Below, one piece after another: positions 1 through 9,818 of a DNA stretch of 64,000 bases; the stretch's first letter is position 1, and every line of letters begins with the position of its first letter. Source of the stretch: Portibacter lacus. GTDB taxonomy: Bacteria; Bacteroidota; Bacteroidia; Chitinophagales; Saprospiraceae. The notes beneath the pieces are model-generated. The model saw nothing but the letters and a program-made list of their open reading frames with translations, had not been told where the DNA came from and did no database searches. Both the position numbers and the translations under genes were made by a program. The stretch covers positions 248,001-312,000 of the forward strand of contig NZ_JAJNKA010000004.1 in the NCBI RefSeq assembly GCF_021533215.1. Reading direction: 5' to 3'.

Positions 1-119
1 ATAAGGTTGGAACGATTTGTATCCGTTTTCCCTTAAAATATTAAATAAAGATTAAATATACTTTTTGTAATTTAAAAGCAAAATTAATTTATTAAATAAA
101 AACCTTACTTTTATATTCA

Positions 120-494
120 ATGGATAAATCAAGCATTTACTACAAGGCTGAAAAGAAAGCTAAAACAAAGAAAAGAGCAATGATCAGCCTCATTACTTGG
201 GCTGCATTTGCACTGTTTTTCATATTCATGGATATGAATGACGGATCGGTCTTCCTCGAATGGGCCTTCTACCCTATTTTCGGTTGGGGAATAGGCGTGC
301 TCATTCAGTGTGTACGAGCGTTTGATTTTTTCGGCATGGGTGAAAAATGGGAAAAAGAAGAACTGCGCAAAGAAATCCTAAAAAGACAACAAGTCCTTAA
401 AAATTTCGAGGACGAATATGGCGACATAGATGAATTAGACTTAGATGATCTTCGCGAAATTAGAAGAGAAACTAAGGATACTGACTTTGTCTAA
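120..494 (+). CDS. 2TM domain membrane protein
   Basis: This is a small inner-membrane protein of 124 aa. Two hydrophobic helices (about residues 22-40 and 47-66) follow a Lys-rich N-terminus. A charged, probably coiled C-terminal tail rich in Glu, Lys and Arg follows them. The arrangement, including FWxxGI-like spacing before an FDFFGMGEKWEKEE segment, matches the 2TM domain family, which in Bacteroidota is often fused or linked to LytTR regulators. No such regulator is adjacent here. The start is the ATG directly after an AT-rich leader. Its molecular role is unknown. Confidence 0.75.
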   Translation: MDKSSIYYKAEKKAKTKKRAMISLITWAAFALFFIFMDMNDGSVFLEWAFYPIFGWGIGVLIQCVRAFDFFGMGEKWEKEELRKEILKRQQVLKNFEDEYGDIDELDLDDLREIRRETKDTDFV

Positions 495-496
495 CC

Positions 497-1498
497 TTAA
501 CTTAATTTTGTCTCTTCTATAGCTCCATAATTCAGATGAATATCCTTTCTAACAGAATCAAGTACTTCCATTAAATCAAGACTATTCTGTAGACTCCATT
601 TTGCACTTTCCTTCCTCCCTTCTTTCAGACAAGCGACCACTTCATCTATCTCGTATTTAAAAGAGAAAGGTCTAGTCCCGAACCCTTTTGTGATCGGCTC
701 ATCCATGTTTTTCTTAAATCTAGTGTACGCATTAGCCTCGTGCCATCTTCCATGTATTCTGATACATCCTTCATCTCCATAAATATATGCGTCGCAAGGA
801 GAAAAGTACTGTAAACTTGAATTCAAAATCGCTTCTTCACCATTTTCGTAATCGAAAAGCATGACTAAATTCTTGTCTGTGCCATTAGGAAAATACTCCG
901 CTTCTGCATTCATCCTGATTGGTTTCCCTAAGAATAAATAAGATAGGAAAATCGGATATATCCCAATGTCTAGCAAGCTTCCACCTCCTAAATTTTTATT
1001 ACAAAGTCTTTTATCCGCATCATAAGGGAAATGGAAGCAAAAATCAGCTTTCACTCCACAAAGATTGCCTATGAGCCCATTCTTCACATCATTAAATGCT
1101 CCTAATATAGCAGGGTTAAATCTTGACCATAGCCCTTCCATCAAAAACAGATTCTTTTCTCGCGCTTTCTCAATCATAATCACCGCTTGTTCTCTATTGA
1201 TAGCAAATGCTTTTTCGCACAAAACATTAAATCCAGCCTCAAGACACATCATGGTATTCTCATAATGATGCGAGTGTGGTGTGGCAATATAGATGATGTC
1301 TATTTCTTTATCTTGCATTAAATCTTCATAACTACCAAATGCCTTCTGAGCATTGAAAGTAGCTGCAAATTCATCCGCCTTTACTTGGCTTCTGGATGCT
1401 ACTGCTCTAATCTCACATCCTTCTGTTTCATTCAGATCCTTTGCAAACTTTCTAGCTATTCCTCCAAGTCCTATGATTCCCCACTTAATTTTTTTCAT
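497..1498 (-). CDS. Gfo/Idh/MocA family NAD(P)-dependent oxidoreductase
   Basis: Predicted soluble sugar or cyclitol dehydrogenase, 333 aa, the usual size for the family. The N-terminal Rossmann fold shows GLGGIA at about residues 10-15 for dinucleotide binding. The family EKP catalytic lysine motif appears as EKAFAIN near residue 95, so Pro is replaced by Ala. The C-terminal half is the alpha/beta substrate domain, with GGGSLLDIGIYPI near residue 170. The substrate cannot be read from the sequence. It is convergent with the upstream 2TM gene, with only 2 bp between stops, and stands alone on this strand. Confidence 0.88.
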   Translation of the reverse strand: MKKIKWGIIGLGGIARKFAKDLNETEGCEIRAVASRSQVKADEFAATFNAQKAFGSYEDLMQDKEIDIIYIATPHSHHYENTMMCLEAGFNVLCEKAFAINREQAVIMIEKAREKNLFLMEGLWSRFNPAILGAFNDVKNGLIGNLCGVKADFCFHFPYDADKRLCNKNLGGGSLLDIGIYPIFLSYLFLGKPIRMNAEAEYFPNGTDKNLVMLFDYENGEEAILNSSLQYFSPCDAYIYGDEGCIRIHGRWHEANAYTRFKKNMDEPITKGFGTRPFSFKYEIDEVVACLKEGRKESAKWSLQNSLDLMEVLDSVRKDIHLNYGAIEETKLS

Positions 1499-1649
1499 TT
1501 TTCTACACGTTTTTGTTTGATGTAATTAATAAATTCTTTCATCAATTGGATGTAATTCATCTCTACCGAATCATATTTACAATCCAAGTCAAAAAAAATT
1601 CACTTAGCTTTTCATTCCATTTCTTAAATGAAATTGTAAATTAGCTAAA

Positions 1650-2087
1650 ATGAAGGAAACAACTAAATTGATCGTCAATAGAATTTTCTCAATTCTTTCA
1701 GGCGTTGTTGCTGGTGCAATTGTAATAGGCATCCTTGAAAGAGTAAGTAATTCGATGCATCCATATCCTGAAAACCTTGATCCTACCGATTTAGACGCAG
1801 TTGCCAACCATATTAGTAGTTTGCCTATGAGTGCATTTATTACGGTACTTTTTGCACATGCAATCGGAGCTTTAGTCGGCGGATTTATTGCTAGTAAAAT
1901 GGCTAAAGTTCAAAAACGTAGTGCTGCCTTATTTGTGGGATTAATTCTTTTAGTTGCTGGCGTGTTGAATCTAGTTTCGATTCCGCATCCGCTTTGGTTT
2001 AGTATAGCAGATGTAATTATTTATACGCCTTTTGCCTTACTAGGAAATGAGGTCAGAAAATTGATTTTTGGCACTACAGATTCCTAG
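1650..2087 (+). CDS. four-helix integral membrane protein of unknown function
   Basis: A 145-aa hydrophobic protein with four likely membrane helices (about residues 9-29, 57-78, 88-106 and 110-130). Gly-rich faces such as HAIGALVGGFIASKMA sit in helix 2. This pattern resembles small uncharacterised Bacteroidota membrane proteins, but I do not recognise a named family. A 150-bp AT-rich leader separates it from the divergent oxidoreductase. Its 3' end overlaps the convergent DUF4287 gene by 14 bp, so the two genes share terminal sequence on opposite strands. Confidence 0.65.
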   Translation: MKETTKLIVNRIFSILSGVVAGAIVIGILERVSNSMHPYPENLDPTDLDAVANHISSLPMSAFITVLFAHAIGALVGGFIASKMAKVQKRSAALFVGLILLVAGVLNLVSIPHPLWFSIADVIIYTPFALLGNEVRKLIFGTTDS

Positions 2088-2616
2088 TGTAAGCCGTTTT
2101 CATCCAATTAACCACTTCTTCATTTAAGTCATCTACTCCAGATATCTTAATTCTGTGTGTACACATGGTTCCGAAAGGGCCTGAATTTTCCAAAATCCCT
2201 GTTGGCTCTTGATCTTTTATCTTTAATCCAAGGTCGATTCTTGTTTTAGTTGCTGGTTTTATCAATGCGAATTGCTTAGCACGAATTAAACTGACACTTG
2301 TCTTCTTAGGGGTAATGGTCACATCGTCACCGAATTCAGAAACGATCGAGATGATCTCATCATAAATAGGTCTAAGACTTTCTTTCCCAGTATATTGTGC
2401 AGCAACTAAATCTATTTCTTCCTCATTATCTTTCTTCGCCAAACTCACGATTGTATTCGCAAATCCGTGGGTAACACCGTGTTCTCCTTTTAAAAACTTC
2501 ATCGCCTCTCCATGCTTTGCAAAGTTCTTAGCTTTCAATATTTTCTTCCACTCATCTAATGATTTACCAGTCTTTTCTGGCATATTGTCGATCATTGTTT
2601 TTAATGCTTGTTCCAT
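2074..2616 (-). CDS. DUF4287/DUF5655 domain protein
   Basis: A 180-aa cytoplasmic protein with two recognisable parts. The N-terminal DUF4287 segment spans about residues 1-65, with TGKSLDEWKKIL and the EHGVTHGFANTIV helix. A C-terminal DUF5655 segment spans about residues 80-178, with the VTITPKKTSVSLIRAKQFA strand and a terminal helix. The combination is common in Bacteroidota and Actinobacteria and has no established biochemical role. The gene follows the AHSA1-like gene by only 4 bp, so the two are probably co-transcribed. It overlaps the convergent membrane-protein gene by 14 bp. Confidence 0.8.
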   Translation of the reverse strand: MEQALKTMIDNMPEKTGKSLDEWKKILKAKNFAKHGEAMKFLKGEHGVTHGFANTIVSLAKKDNEEEIDLVAAQYTGKESLRPIYDEIISIVSEFGDDVTITPKKTSVSLIRAKQFALIKPATKTRIDLGLKIKDQEPTGILENSGPFGTMCTHRIKISGVDDLNEEVVNWMKTAYTRNL

Positions 2617-2620
2617 CCTT

Positions 2621-3163
2621 TTATTTCTTTTCTAATTCTTCTATTAATTTCAAATATAACATCTCATTTCCCTTTATAAAAAACTGCATAAGCTTCATAT
2701 ATTTTTCATTATTTCGATATCCGATTCCGTATGAAGTCACTTCTACTCGATCATCCCCGAGGTCATCAAATAAAATTACATTATAAAGTCGTTCAGAATC
2801 ATCTTTGATAAATTCAGGAAAGTGAGGGTTTAATTCAGCTTGAAGAGTTATTAATTTATAAGGTACGAAATTTAAAATATTATTCGTAATTGTTGTGCTG
2901 TCCCCTATTGTACTTTCTGGATTATACACCGATTTCACACTACCTCCTATTCTTAGATCTACTTTTGCTTTGGTAACAGCCCAGCTTTCCCATCCTTCGC
3001 TTGTTGTGAATGCTTCCCATACTTCGTCTATTGATGCATTGACCTCGAATTTCTGCGCTAAGATTAATTCTCCATTTATACTGGAATCGATCTTTGATTC
3101 TACTTGAGCTAAAACATTGACATAAAATAAAACAAAGAATGCAATTGTGAATTTAGTTTTCAT
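2621..3163 (-). CDS. exported SRPBCC/AHSA1-type ligand-binding protein
   Basis: A 180-aa protein. After a signal peptide (residues 1-19, ending VLA-Q) it carries an SRPBCC helix-grip fold of the AHSA1/polyketide-cyclase type. The characteristic FEVNASIDEVWEAFTT opening, a WAV..AKVDLRIGG strand pair and a long C-terminal helix are visible. AHSA1 proteins are normally cytoplasmic chaperone-like or small-molecule-binding proteins, so an export signal is unusual. It is upstream of, and probably co-transcribed with, the DUF4287/DUF5655 gene. No ligand can be inferred. Confidence 0.75.
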   Translation of the reverse strand: MKTKFTIAFFVLFYVNVLAQVESKIDSSINGELILAQKFEVNASIDEVWEAFTTSEGWESWAVTKAKVDLRIGGSVKSVYNPESTIGDSTTITNNILNFVPYKLITLQAELNPHFPEFIKDDSERLYNVILFDDLGDDRVEVTSYGIGYRNNEKYMKLMQFFIKGNEMLYLKLIEELEKK

Positions 3164-3218
3164 ATTAAGAGCTAATGTAAGTAATATGAAATAACAATAA
3201 TTGTAAAAAATTAACCTG

Positions 3219-4037
3219 CTAGGCTATAGGGAAGAAATTTAGTTCATCATTATGATTATTGATGATAAAATCGCTAGGATTAATGCCACAAAATTGCTGA
3301 AACTCTTTTATAAAATGAGATTGGTCAGAAAAACCACATTGATAGCTAATATCAGTCCAATTTACTTTCGTTTTATTCTGGATCAAATTTAATATTCTAT
3401 TAAATCTTAAGATTCGATGTGAGAGTTTAGGAGTGAGTCCGTGGTACTTTTTAAACTGGCTGATAATATGTTTCTGCGAGTAACCTATAGAACCGATCGC
3501 TTCTTTATGCTTCGAAAAAGGAGTCGTTATAAGCAAGTCAAATAAAGATATAATATCAGAAGGCACCACTATGCACCTATCTAAATGGGTATTCAGAAAC
3601 TTACATACACAAGCGAATTTTTCATTTACATTAACTGAATTTATAATTAGCTTTCTAAGTTCTAATACAGCTCCTTTAAAAACCAATTCTGCATCTATCA
3701 CTTTATTAGCTATCAAACTTAAGTCCGTTTTTAAAATAGGATAAGCACCTAAAGGCTTAAACTGAACAACCATCATCGAAGATTTCTGTGGAGCTGAAAT
3801 GGAAAGAAAGTCTTTTTGTGTACCTGAAATCCAAGCTTTAGTAAAGCGATCTTTTTCTTTTAGGTCAATATTTTCATACGTAAAACGAGGTAAATCATCT
3901 AACTCGATTAACAGAAAAACATGGCCTGTTGGAACTACCCTTTCAATGCTATGATCAGGATGAAAATCACGAAAATAAAAGACCGATTCTACGTAAGCCG
4001 ATAGGTCTTTTTCAATATCTAAAGCGTGGTAAACCAT
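3219..4037 (-). CDS. AraC family transcriptional regulator (DUF6597-type sensor domain)
   Basis: A 272-aa regulator. Residues about 1-110 form the DUF6597-like N-terminal domain seen in many Bacteroidota AraC proteins, with VPTGHVFLLIEL and WISGTQKDFLSI. Residues about 165-262 hold the double helix-turn-helix AraC DNA-binding domain. Its second HTH reads ISYQCGFSDQSHFIKEFQQFCGINPSDF, the usual family signature. The effector is unknown. It precedes the AHSA1-like gene on the same strand by 55 bp and could regulate it, but nothing in the sequence proves this. Confidence 0.88.
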   Translation of the reverse strand: MVYHALDIEKDLSAYVESVFYFRDFHPDHSIERVVPTGHVFLLIELDDLPRFTYENIDLKEKDRFTKAWISGTQKDFLSISAPQKSSMMVVQFKPLGAYPILKTDLSLIANKVIDAELVFKGAVLELRKLIINSVNVNEKFACVCKFLNTHLDRCIVVPSDIISLFDLLITTPFSKHKEAIGSIGYSQKHIISQFKKYHGLTPKLSHRILRFNRILNLIQNKTKVNWTDISYQCGFSDQSHFIKEFQQFCGINPSDFIINNHNDELNFFPIA

Positions 4038-4066
4038 GATGATTTAGAATTAAAATTGTATAAATA

Positions 4067-4099
4067 CAAAAAAGCAGCGAGGATTTTCGCCTCACTGCT
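4067..4099 (-). terminator. intrinsic terminator of the surface-protein operon
   Basis: On the minus strand, 28 bp past the stop of the 1880-aa adhesin gene, a 10-bp hairpin (AGCAGTGAGG paired with CCTCGCTGCT, one T-G wobble, 7-nt loop) runs into a T tract. It marks the end of the operon that begins at 18364. Confidence 0.85.
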
Positions 4100-4127
4100 A
4101 TATTATTTTCTTCCGTACTATTGCTAA

Positions 4128-7100
4128 CTATTTCACAACAACAATTTTCTTGATTACACTATCCGCACCACTGGTCACATAGATAAAATAATAACCAGCA
4201 GTTAACCCTTTTAAATTTATTCTTTCAAAATACACTTGTGATGCATTCATTGAAAAATGTCTCAATATCTGACCATTCATATTAACCAGTCGAATGTCAA
4301 CTTTGTCTTTTTGGTTAAGAGAAATTTCTGTATTCACATATTCCATTGCTGGATTAGGATAGACTTTCACCTCTTCAATTTCAGTATAAAATGGTTCTAT
4401 TACATTATTAGGGTTCTCCGTATTCGGACTTCTTGTATTGATAATTCTTACTTCCTTCGATGTTGAATCTATACATGCTATACTAGATACAATCAACGTT
4501 GCATTGTAGATGGATTCTGCCACTGAAGGATCATTAGGATATCTAAATAATGGATCTTCTTCTTGTGAAGTAGAATTTTTAAGATCGCCGAATTTATATA
4601 ACCAACTATTAGGCTTAGGAAAACTTAGATCTAGAAACTGCAATGTCTCTGTTTCTCTTACCGGTGAGGCCACAAGAAACTTAGCCGTTAACATTTGATC
4701 GGTTCTTTGTACTTCTGTTGTCAATGTAGAAGAACACCCACCAGCATCTGTAACTGTAACAGTATATGTTCCAGGACTCAATCCTATTATCTGTGAGCTA
4801 GTTGCTGATGTCGACCATAAGTATGTAAACGGTGATGATCCACCGCTAACTTGAACAGACAAACTTCCATCATTTTCTGATGTACAACCAGCTAACGAAG
4901 AAGTTAGATTCAATGTCATTGGATCTGGCTCCAAAATAGCAAAACTTGACTCATCTGAACAGCCATTTTCATCTGTAACCGTAACAGAATATACTCCTTG
5001 ATCTAAGCCTGAGATCTCCTGCGAAGATTCTCCATTAGACCATTCATAGGTCAATTCTCCACTTCCACCATCTACTGAAATAGCAATAGCGCCATCATTT
5101 GCATTGAAACAAGAAACATCCTGCACCGCTCCTTGTAGTGTAAAACTAGCTCCGCCTTCTATAGTAACAGAAGTAGTTGCATTACATGATTTAGAGTCGG
5201 TAACCGTTACGACATAGGTACCAGGGCCTAAATTAATTAAGTCTTCACTGATTTGTCCATTGCTCCAGCTGATGGTGTAAGGACTACTACCTCCTGAAAT
5301 GGTCAAATCTATACTTCCATCGAAATTTTCTCCACAAGAAGAATTTTCAAAAGATGTTTCCAATTCGATAGTACTTGAAGAAGCAATTTCAAAATTTTCT
5401 GTTATTGAGCAACCACTTTCGTCTGAGATGGTAACTTCATAATTTCCAGCCTCCTTATTTTCAATAGAATTCGTTGTTTCTCCAGATGTCCATAAGTAAG
5501 TAAGTACACCAGTTCCACCTATTGCGGCAATTGAAATAGAACCAGTGCTTCCTCCACAATCTACATCTTGTATTTCAGAACTGTTTATGGTAATCGGATC
5601 TGTTTCAGTTACTTCATAAGTAAAACTCGCAATTAGGCCATTATTATCTGTAATCGTAACCTTATATTCACCCGCAACTAAGCCACTGATATCTTCTGCT
5701 ACCTCTCCATTAGACCATAAATATTCATAAGGTTCACTTCCACCATCCATGGTGATATCTATACTTCCACTTGCGTCTCCTCCACAATCGATGTGCACGA
5801 TATCAGCACTAGCAGAAATGGAAGAAGGATCGAAGATCATAGCTGACGAAACAATAGAACATCCATTTTTATCGCTAATGGTTACTGAATAATCTCCTCC
5901 AGGTAAGTTTGAAATTGTAGAAGAAATTTGGCCATTAGACCACAGGTAAGTATAAGGAGAAGTTCCTCCATTTACTTCTAAGGAAATACTTCCATCACTA
6001 GCATCTGTAGAACTTACATTATTCGAAGAGATTGTTACTGATAGTAATTCAGGTTCTTCTATTGCTATACTCTTAACGGTTTGACATCCGTTGTTATCCG
6101 TAACCGCTAATTCATAATTTCCAGCAGTAAGTTGTTCAATATAATTCGTTCCTTCTCCAGAAGACCATACATACATGTATTCACCAGAACCTCCAGAAAC
6201 TGAAGCAGTAATCGAACCACTCATCTCACTATTACATTGAACATCTGTTTTATCGAAAACGATTTCGATCTTGGTTGGTTCTATAATTTCGAAGGATTTA
6301 AATGTGGTAATGCCATCGTTATCATAAATAGTCACTGAATATGAACCTGCGCTTAGCCCAGATAAGTCTTTAGAATTCTCACCATTAGACCAGCTGTAGG
6401 AGTAAGGTTCTACCCCACCACTTAGACTAAGCTGAATGCTACCAGAGTTATCTCCAAAACATGTCAAATTAATAATTTCAGATTCAACTAAAATCGAATT
6501 AGGTTCGGAAACTACGAATGATTTTTCCAAAGGACAATCGTTAGCATCTATAATAGTAACATCATATATACCAGCTAATAAGCTGTCCAGATTTTGGGTG
6601 GTTTCTCCATTGGACCATGAAAAAGTATATTCTCCAGCTCCTCCTGAAACATCTAGGTTGATAGACCCGTCAGCCGCACCAGTCGATGTGGCATCTGTTA
6701 CGTTTGCGCTTGCAATGATAGGATCAGGATTCTGGATGGTTACAGAAATATTGTCTGTACATCCATTAGCATCAGTAGCTGTAACAAAGTAAGTTCCAGC
6801 CGATAGACCCTCTATAATTCTAGTCGTCTCACCAGTCGCCCATAAGTACGTGTTAATTGGAGTTCCTCCTGTGTGCAAAATATCTATTCGTCCTGATTGA
6901 TCATCGATACATAGTAAATCTTGATGCTTTTCACTTAACGTTAATGGAAGCACATCGTCGACAAAATAGCTTTTTAGCAATGTACAATTGTTAGCATCTG
7001 TAATAGTAAGACTATAGGTGCCCTTGTTAAGACTTGAAATATCAGGTGTAGTTGCACCGTTAGACCACTTATAGGTATAAGGCCCTACACCTCCTACGAT

Positions 7101-9770
7101 TCCCGTTGAAATAGAACCACCTGAATTTCCACATAGATCATCCTGAATGATTGGGTTATCTCCCATTTTTGCAGGTTCCGTAATTTCAAAATCCATCGTT
7201 TCCATACAATTATTACCGAAAGTTACTGTGACAGAATAAAGTCCAGCAAGCCTTCCAGCAATTGCCTCGGAAGTTGCTCCTGTAGACCATAGAACGCTAT
7301 ACTGAGTAGCAGCATCACCCGTTACGGATATACTAATACTTCCAGAAGCATCGCCATTACATAATACATTTTGTTGTTCTACTAAATTGATTTCTAGTTC
7401 ATCAGGAGCTATAATACTGTATTCTTCATCTAGCATTAAACAGCCATTAACATCTGTTACGGTCACACTGTAATCTCCAGGTTCAAGGTCCATGATCGAA
7501 GATGTAGTTTCTCCACTAGACCAAGCAAAACTATAAGGTGCATTCCCTCCACTAACATTATTTATTGCAATTGATCCATCATTTGCCTGAGGGCATGAAA
7601 TATCTATAATAACAGGAGTAAAAGTTGGGTTAATTGGGCCTCCTTGAACAGTTAGTATTTCATCAAACTGACAACCATTCGCATCAATTATACTAATTAC
7701 GTATTCTCCATAAGATAAGCCAGTTACATCTTGTGTAGATGCAAATGGACCGCCTTGAGGATCATTTTGGTTATACCAATTGATAGACTGATATGGTTGC
7801 ACTCCTCCAGAAAGATTAGAAATGATAGAACCACTTCCTAGATCACATAAATCATCTACTATAATCGGATTAATTGACATTGCAGTTGGTTCAGCGATCG
7901 TTATATTTTGCAAATTAGCAGAGCAGCCTTCCATATCCGTAACCGTGACACTATAGGTTCCAGCAACCACACCTGACAAGTCCACCGTTTCTGCACCATT
8001 CGACCATTCTACTAAGTAGTCTCCCGATACCCCATTGATAGTTAAGACTATATTTCCACCAGCTTGGCCATTGCACTGAACATCATTTTTTGTATAGGAT
8101 AATTGAATATCACTTATTCCCACTCGAATGTCATCGTAAGTGTTACATCCTGTTGCAATTTCTGTCACATCAACACTATAATAACCTGTTTCACTGACTG
8201 TGTATTGATGACTATTACTTAACACCGTTTCTTCGTCATTTCGCCACTCATATACAAATCCAGATGCAGGTCCCGCAATAATGGTTTGTGGATCTCCATC
8301 ACAATTAACAATATCCTCACCAAGATCTAGGACAGGATTCATGGCATCATCCACTTGTTTAGATGCATTAATAGCACATCTGTTATATGAAGTTACCGTA
8401 ACACTATAATTGATGCTTTGATTACCATCAGATGTATGCATTATCGTCGGTGTCGTCTCTCCTGTAGACCATAAATAACTTAAATTCGTGCCAGTTACAG
8501 TTGGATTTAATTCTAAACTTGATCCATCACATACTGTTTCAGTTGCTGGAGTAAAATCAATAGTAGGATAATCTAACCAAGCTACTTCCACGGAATCTCT
8601 TGCAACACAACCTCTGCTATCTTGCACAATAACATAAAATTTCTCTGTCACCATGAAATTCTTAGAAACATCAATGGTTTGAGTTGCTTCACCATTGCTC
8701 CATAAGTATGTCCAGCCTGTTCCTGAACCTGCATCCAGTGTTACAGTTTCACTGACGCAAACACTATCCACATTGCTTGAAGCAGAAACTGCTGGAGCGG
8801 AACATTCTACGAGCGTAAATCTCTCATCATATAAATTAGGAACGTCCATTCTGGTCGCATTATTCCCAGATATATTAATTGTTGAAATAGAGTCATTTAG
8901 CCAAGGAGCTCCACCTTCTAGAGTGCCCAGACTATTAATATTTCTCTTGAAGAAAACTAAATCTTCCTCATTGGAAATGTTAGGAATATCGGTAAATGGA
9001 CCTTCTAAATAATGAAACTTTAAACTACCTCCAGTTGGATCAGAATTCCCTGATAAAATGTCATAATATCTTTTAATAGATTGATTAGTTCCTATAGTCT
9101 GGGGTTGGTGCCCTCGCTCTATATGTATGTCCGTCATTCCGGGTTTCAATAATTCTGCACCAATGTTTCCTAGATTTTTAAATGAGTCAAAATAAGATGA
9201 ACTTGCCATTCCTTCTATTCTTATTTTCCCATTGATGCCATAGACTCTTCCAGTATTAGATTCGTTAAAGATCTTCGGCTCATGATTTCCATCTCCAAAT
9301 AATCTAGGGCCATAACTAGGATCTAGAACGAGTTCCAAGGTGAATGTTTCAAGCTTTAAGTTACCTGGATTAGTAGAAAAAATATTGTTAACGGAAATGT
9401 TTCTTTGTAAGGTTTTATCACCAGAGGAACTTAGATCCACATTGTAAAAATTAGTTTGAGCGGCAGAAGAGCCTTGGATAAATTGAGTTCCATTACCGGC
9501 GAAATTAACCGTTGTTCGATCACCGACTTTAAATAAATTGGTAATTCCATTTTGAATAATATTACCTGTTACTAATATTTGACTTAAATCCAATGAGACC
9601 ATCTGCATACCTTCAGTGGAAGAGTTATCTACATAATCACCCTCCACATATAAAATTGCACCATTTCTCAGATTAACATTACAATTTTCACAATAAAAGG
9701 CAGTTTGTCCCTTTACTTGACATATACCAAGGATGGAAAATAAGGTTATATAAAGTATATTTCTTTTCAT
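4128..9770 (-). CDS. giant SprB-repeat surface adhesin with T9SS type A sorting domain
   Basis: An 1880-aa exported protein. A signal peptide (residues 1-21) is followed by a non-repetitive N-terminal region to about residue 320. Three Ig/PKD-like modules come next, then about 15 tandem SprB-type repeats of roughly 75-80 aa. The repeats end in variants of GTYSVTVTDANGC and contain YLWSNGETT. The last 80 residues form a T9SS type A sorting domain (VYPNPAMEYVN, then LTAGYYFIYV and KKIVVVK). SprB repeats are known from Flavobacterium gliding adhesins, so export through T9SS and surface anchoring is expected. It is last in the five-gene operon, 48 bp after the tail-collar gene, and is followed by a clear terminator. 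Confidence 0.9.
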   Translation of the reverse strand: MKRNILYITLFSILGICQVKGQTAFYCENCNVNLRNGAILYVEGDYVDNSSTEGMQMVSLDLSQILVTGNIIQNGITNLFKVGDRTTVNFAGNGTQFIQGSSAAQTNFYNVDLSSSGDKTLQRNISVNNIFSTNPGNLKLETFTLELVLDPSYGPRLFGDGNHEPKIFNESNTGRVYGINGKIRIEGMASSSYFDSFKNLGNIGAELLKPGMTDIHIERGHQPQTIGTNQSIKRYYDILSGNSDPTGGSLKFHYLEGPFTDIPNISNEEDLVFFKRNINSLGTLEGGAPWLNDSISTINISGNNATRMDVPNLYDERFTLVECSAPAVSASSNVDSVCVSETVTLDAGSGTGWTYLWSNGEATQTIDVSKNFMVTEKFYVIVQDSRGCVARDSVEVAWLDYPTIDFTPATETVCDGSSLELNPTVTGTNLSYLWSTGETTPTIMHTSDGNQSINYSVTVTSYNRCAINASKQVDDAMNPVLDLGEDIVNCDGDPQTIIAGPASGFVYEWRNDEETVLSNSHQYTVSETGYYSVDVTEIATGCNTYDDIRVGISDIQLSYTKNDVQCNGQAGGNIVLTINGVSGDYLVEWSNGAETVDLSGVVAGTYSVTVTDMEGCSANLQNITIAEPTAMSINPIIVDDLCDLGSGSIISNLSGGVQPYQSINWYNQNDPQGGPFASTQDVTGLSYGEYVISIIDANGCQFDEILTVQGGPINPTFTPVIIDISCPQANDGSIAINNVSGGNAPYSFAWSSGETTSSIMDLEPGDYSVTVTDVNGCLMLDEEYSIIAPDELEINLVEQQNVLCNGDASGSISISVTGDAATQYSVLWSTGATSEAIAGRLAGLYSVTVTFGNNCMETMDFEITEPAKMGDNPIIQDDLCGNSGGSISTGIVGGVGPYTYKWSNGATTPDISSLNKGTYSLTITDANNCTLLKSYFVDDVLPLTLSEKHQDLLCIDDQSGRIDILHTGGTPINTYLWATGETTRIIEGLSAGTYFVTATDANGCTDNISVTIQNPDPIIASANVTDATSTGAADGSINLDVSGGAGEYTFSWSNGETTQNLDSLLAGIYDVTIIDANDCPLEKSFVVSEPNSILVESEIINLTCFGDNSGSIQLSLSGGVEPYSYSWSNGENSKDLSGLSAGSYSVTIYDNDGITTFKSFEIIEPTKIEIVFDKTDVQCNSEMSGSITASVSGGSGEYMYVWSSGEGTNYIEQLTAGNYELAVTDNNGCQTVKSIAIEEPELLSVTISSNNVSSTDASDGSISLEVNGGTSPYTYLWSNGQISSTISNLPGGDYSVTISDKNGCSIVSSAMIFDPSSISASADIVHIDCGGDASGSIDITMDGGSEPYEYLWSNGEVAEDISGLVAGEYKVTITDNNGLIASFTYEVTETDPITINSSEIQDVDCGGSTGSISIAAIGGTGVLTYLWTSGETTNSIENKEAGNYEVTISDESGCSITENFEIASSSTIELETSFENSSCGENFDGSIDLTISGGSSPYTISWSNGQISEDLINLGPGTYVVTVTDSKSCNATTSVTIEGGASFTLQGAVQDVSCFNANDGAIAISVDGGSGELTYEWSNGESSQEISGLDQGVYSVTVTDENGCSDESSFAILEPDPMTLNLTSSLAGCTSENDGSLSVQVSGGSSPFTYLWSTSATSSQIIGLSPGTYTVTVTDAGGCSSTLTTEVQRTDQMLTAKFLVASPVRETETLQFLDLSFPKPNSWLYKFGDLKNSTSQEEDPLFRYPNDPSVAESIYNATLIVSSIACIDSTSKEVRIINTRSPNTENPNNVIEPFYTEIEEVKVYPNPAMEYVNTEISLNQKDKVDIRLVNMNGQILRHFSMNASQVYFERINLKGLTAGYYFIYVTSGADSVIKKIVVVK

Positions 9771-9818
9771 TCTTACTGCATAATGGGGTTATTTAAATGG
9801 ATTCAAAGCCATTAAAAA

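Noticed and set aside
6436-6792. 118-codon plus-strand frame inside the SprB adhesin
   Set aside because: It is a shadow of the repeated minus-strand coding sequence, with no start context or domain.
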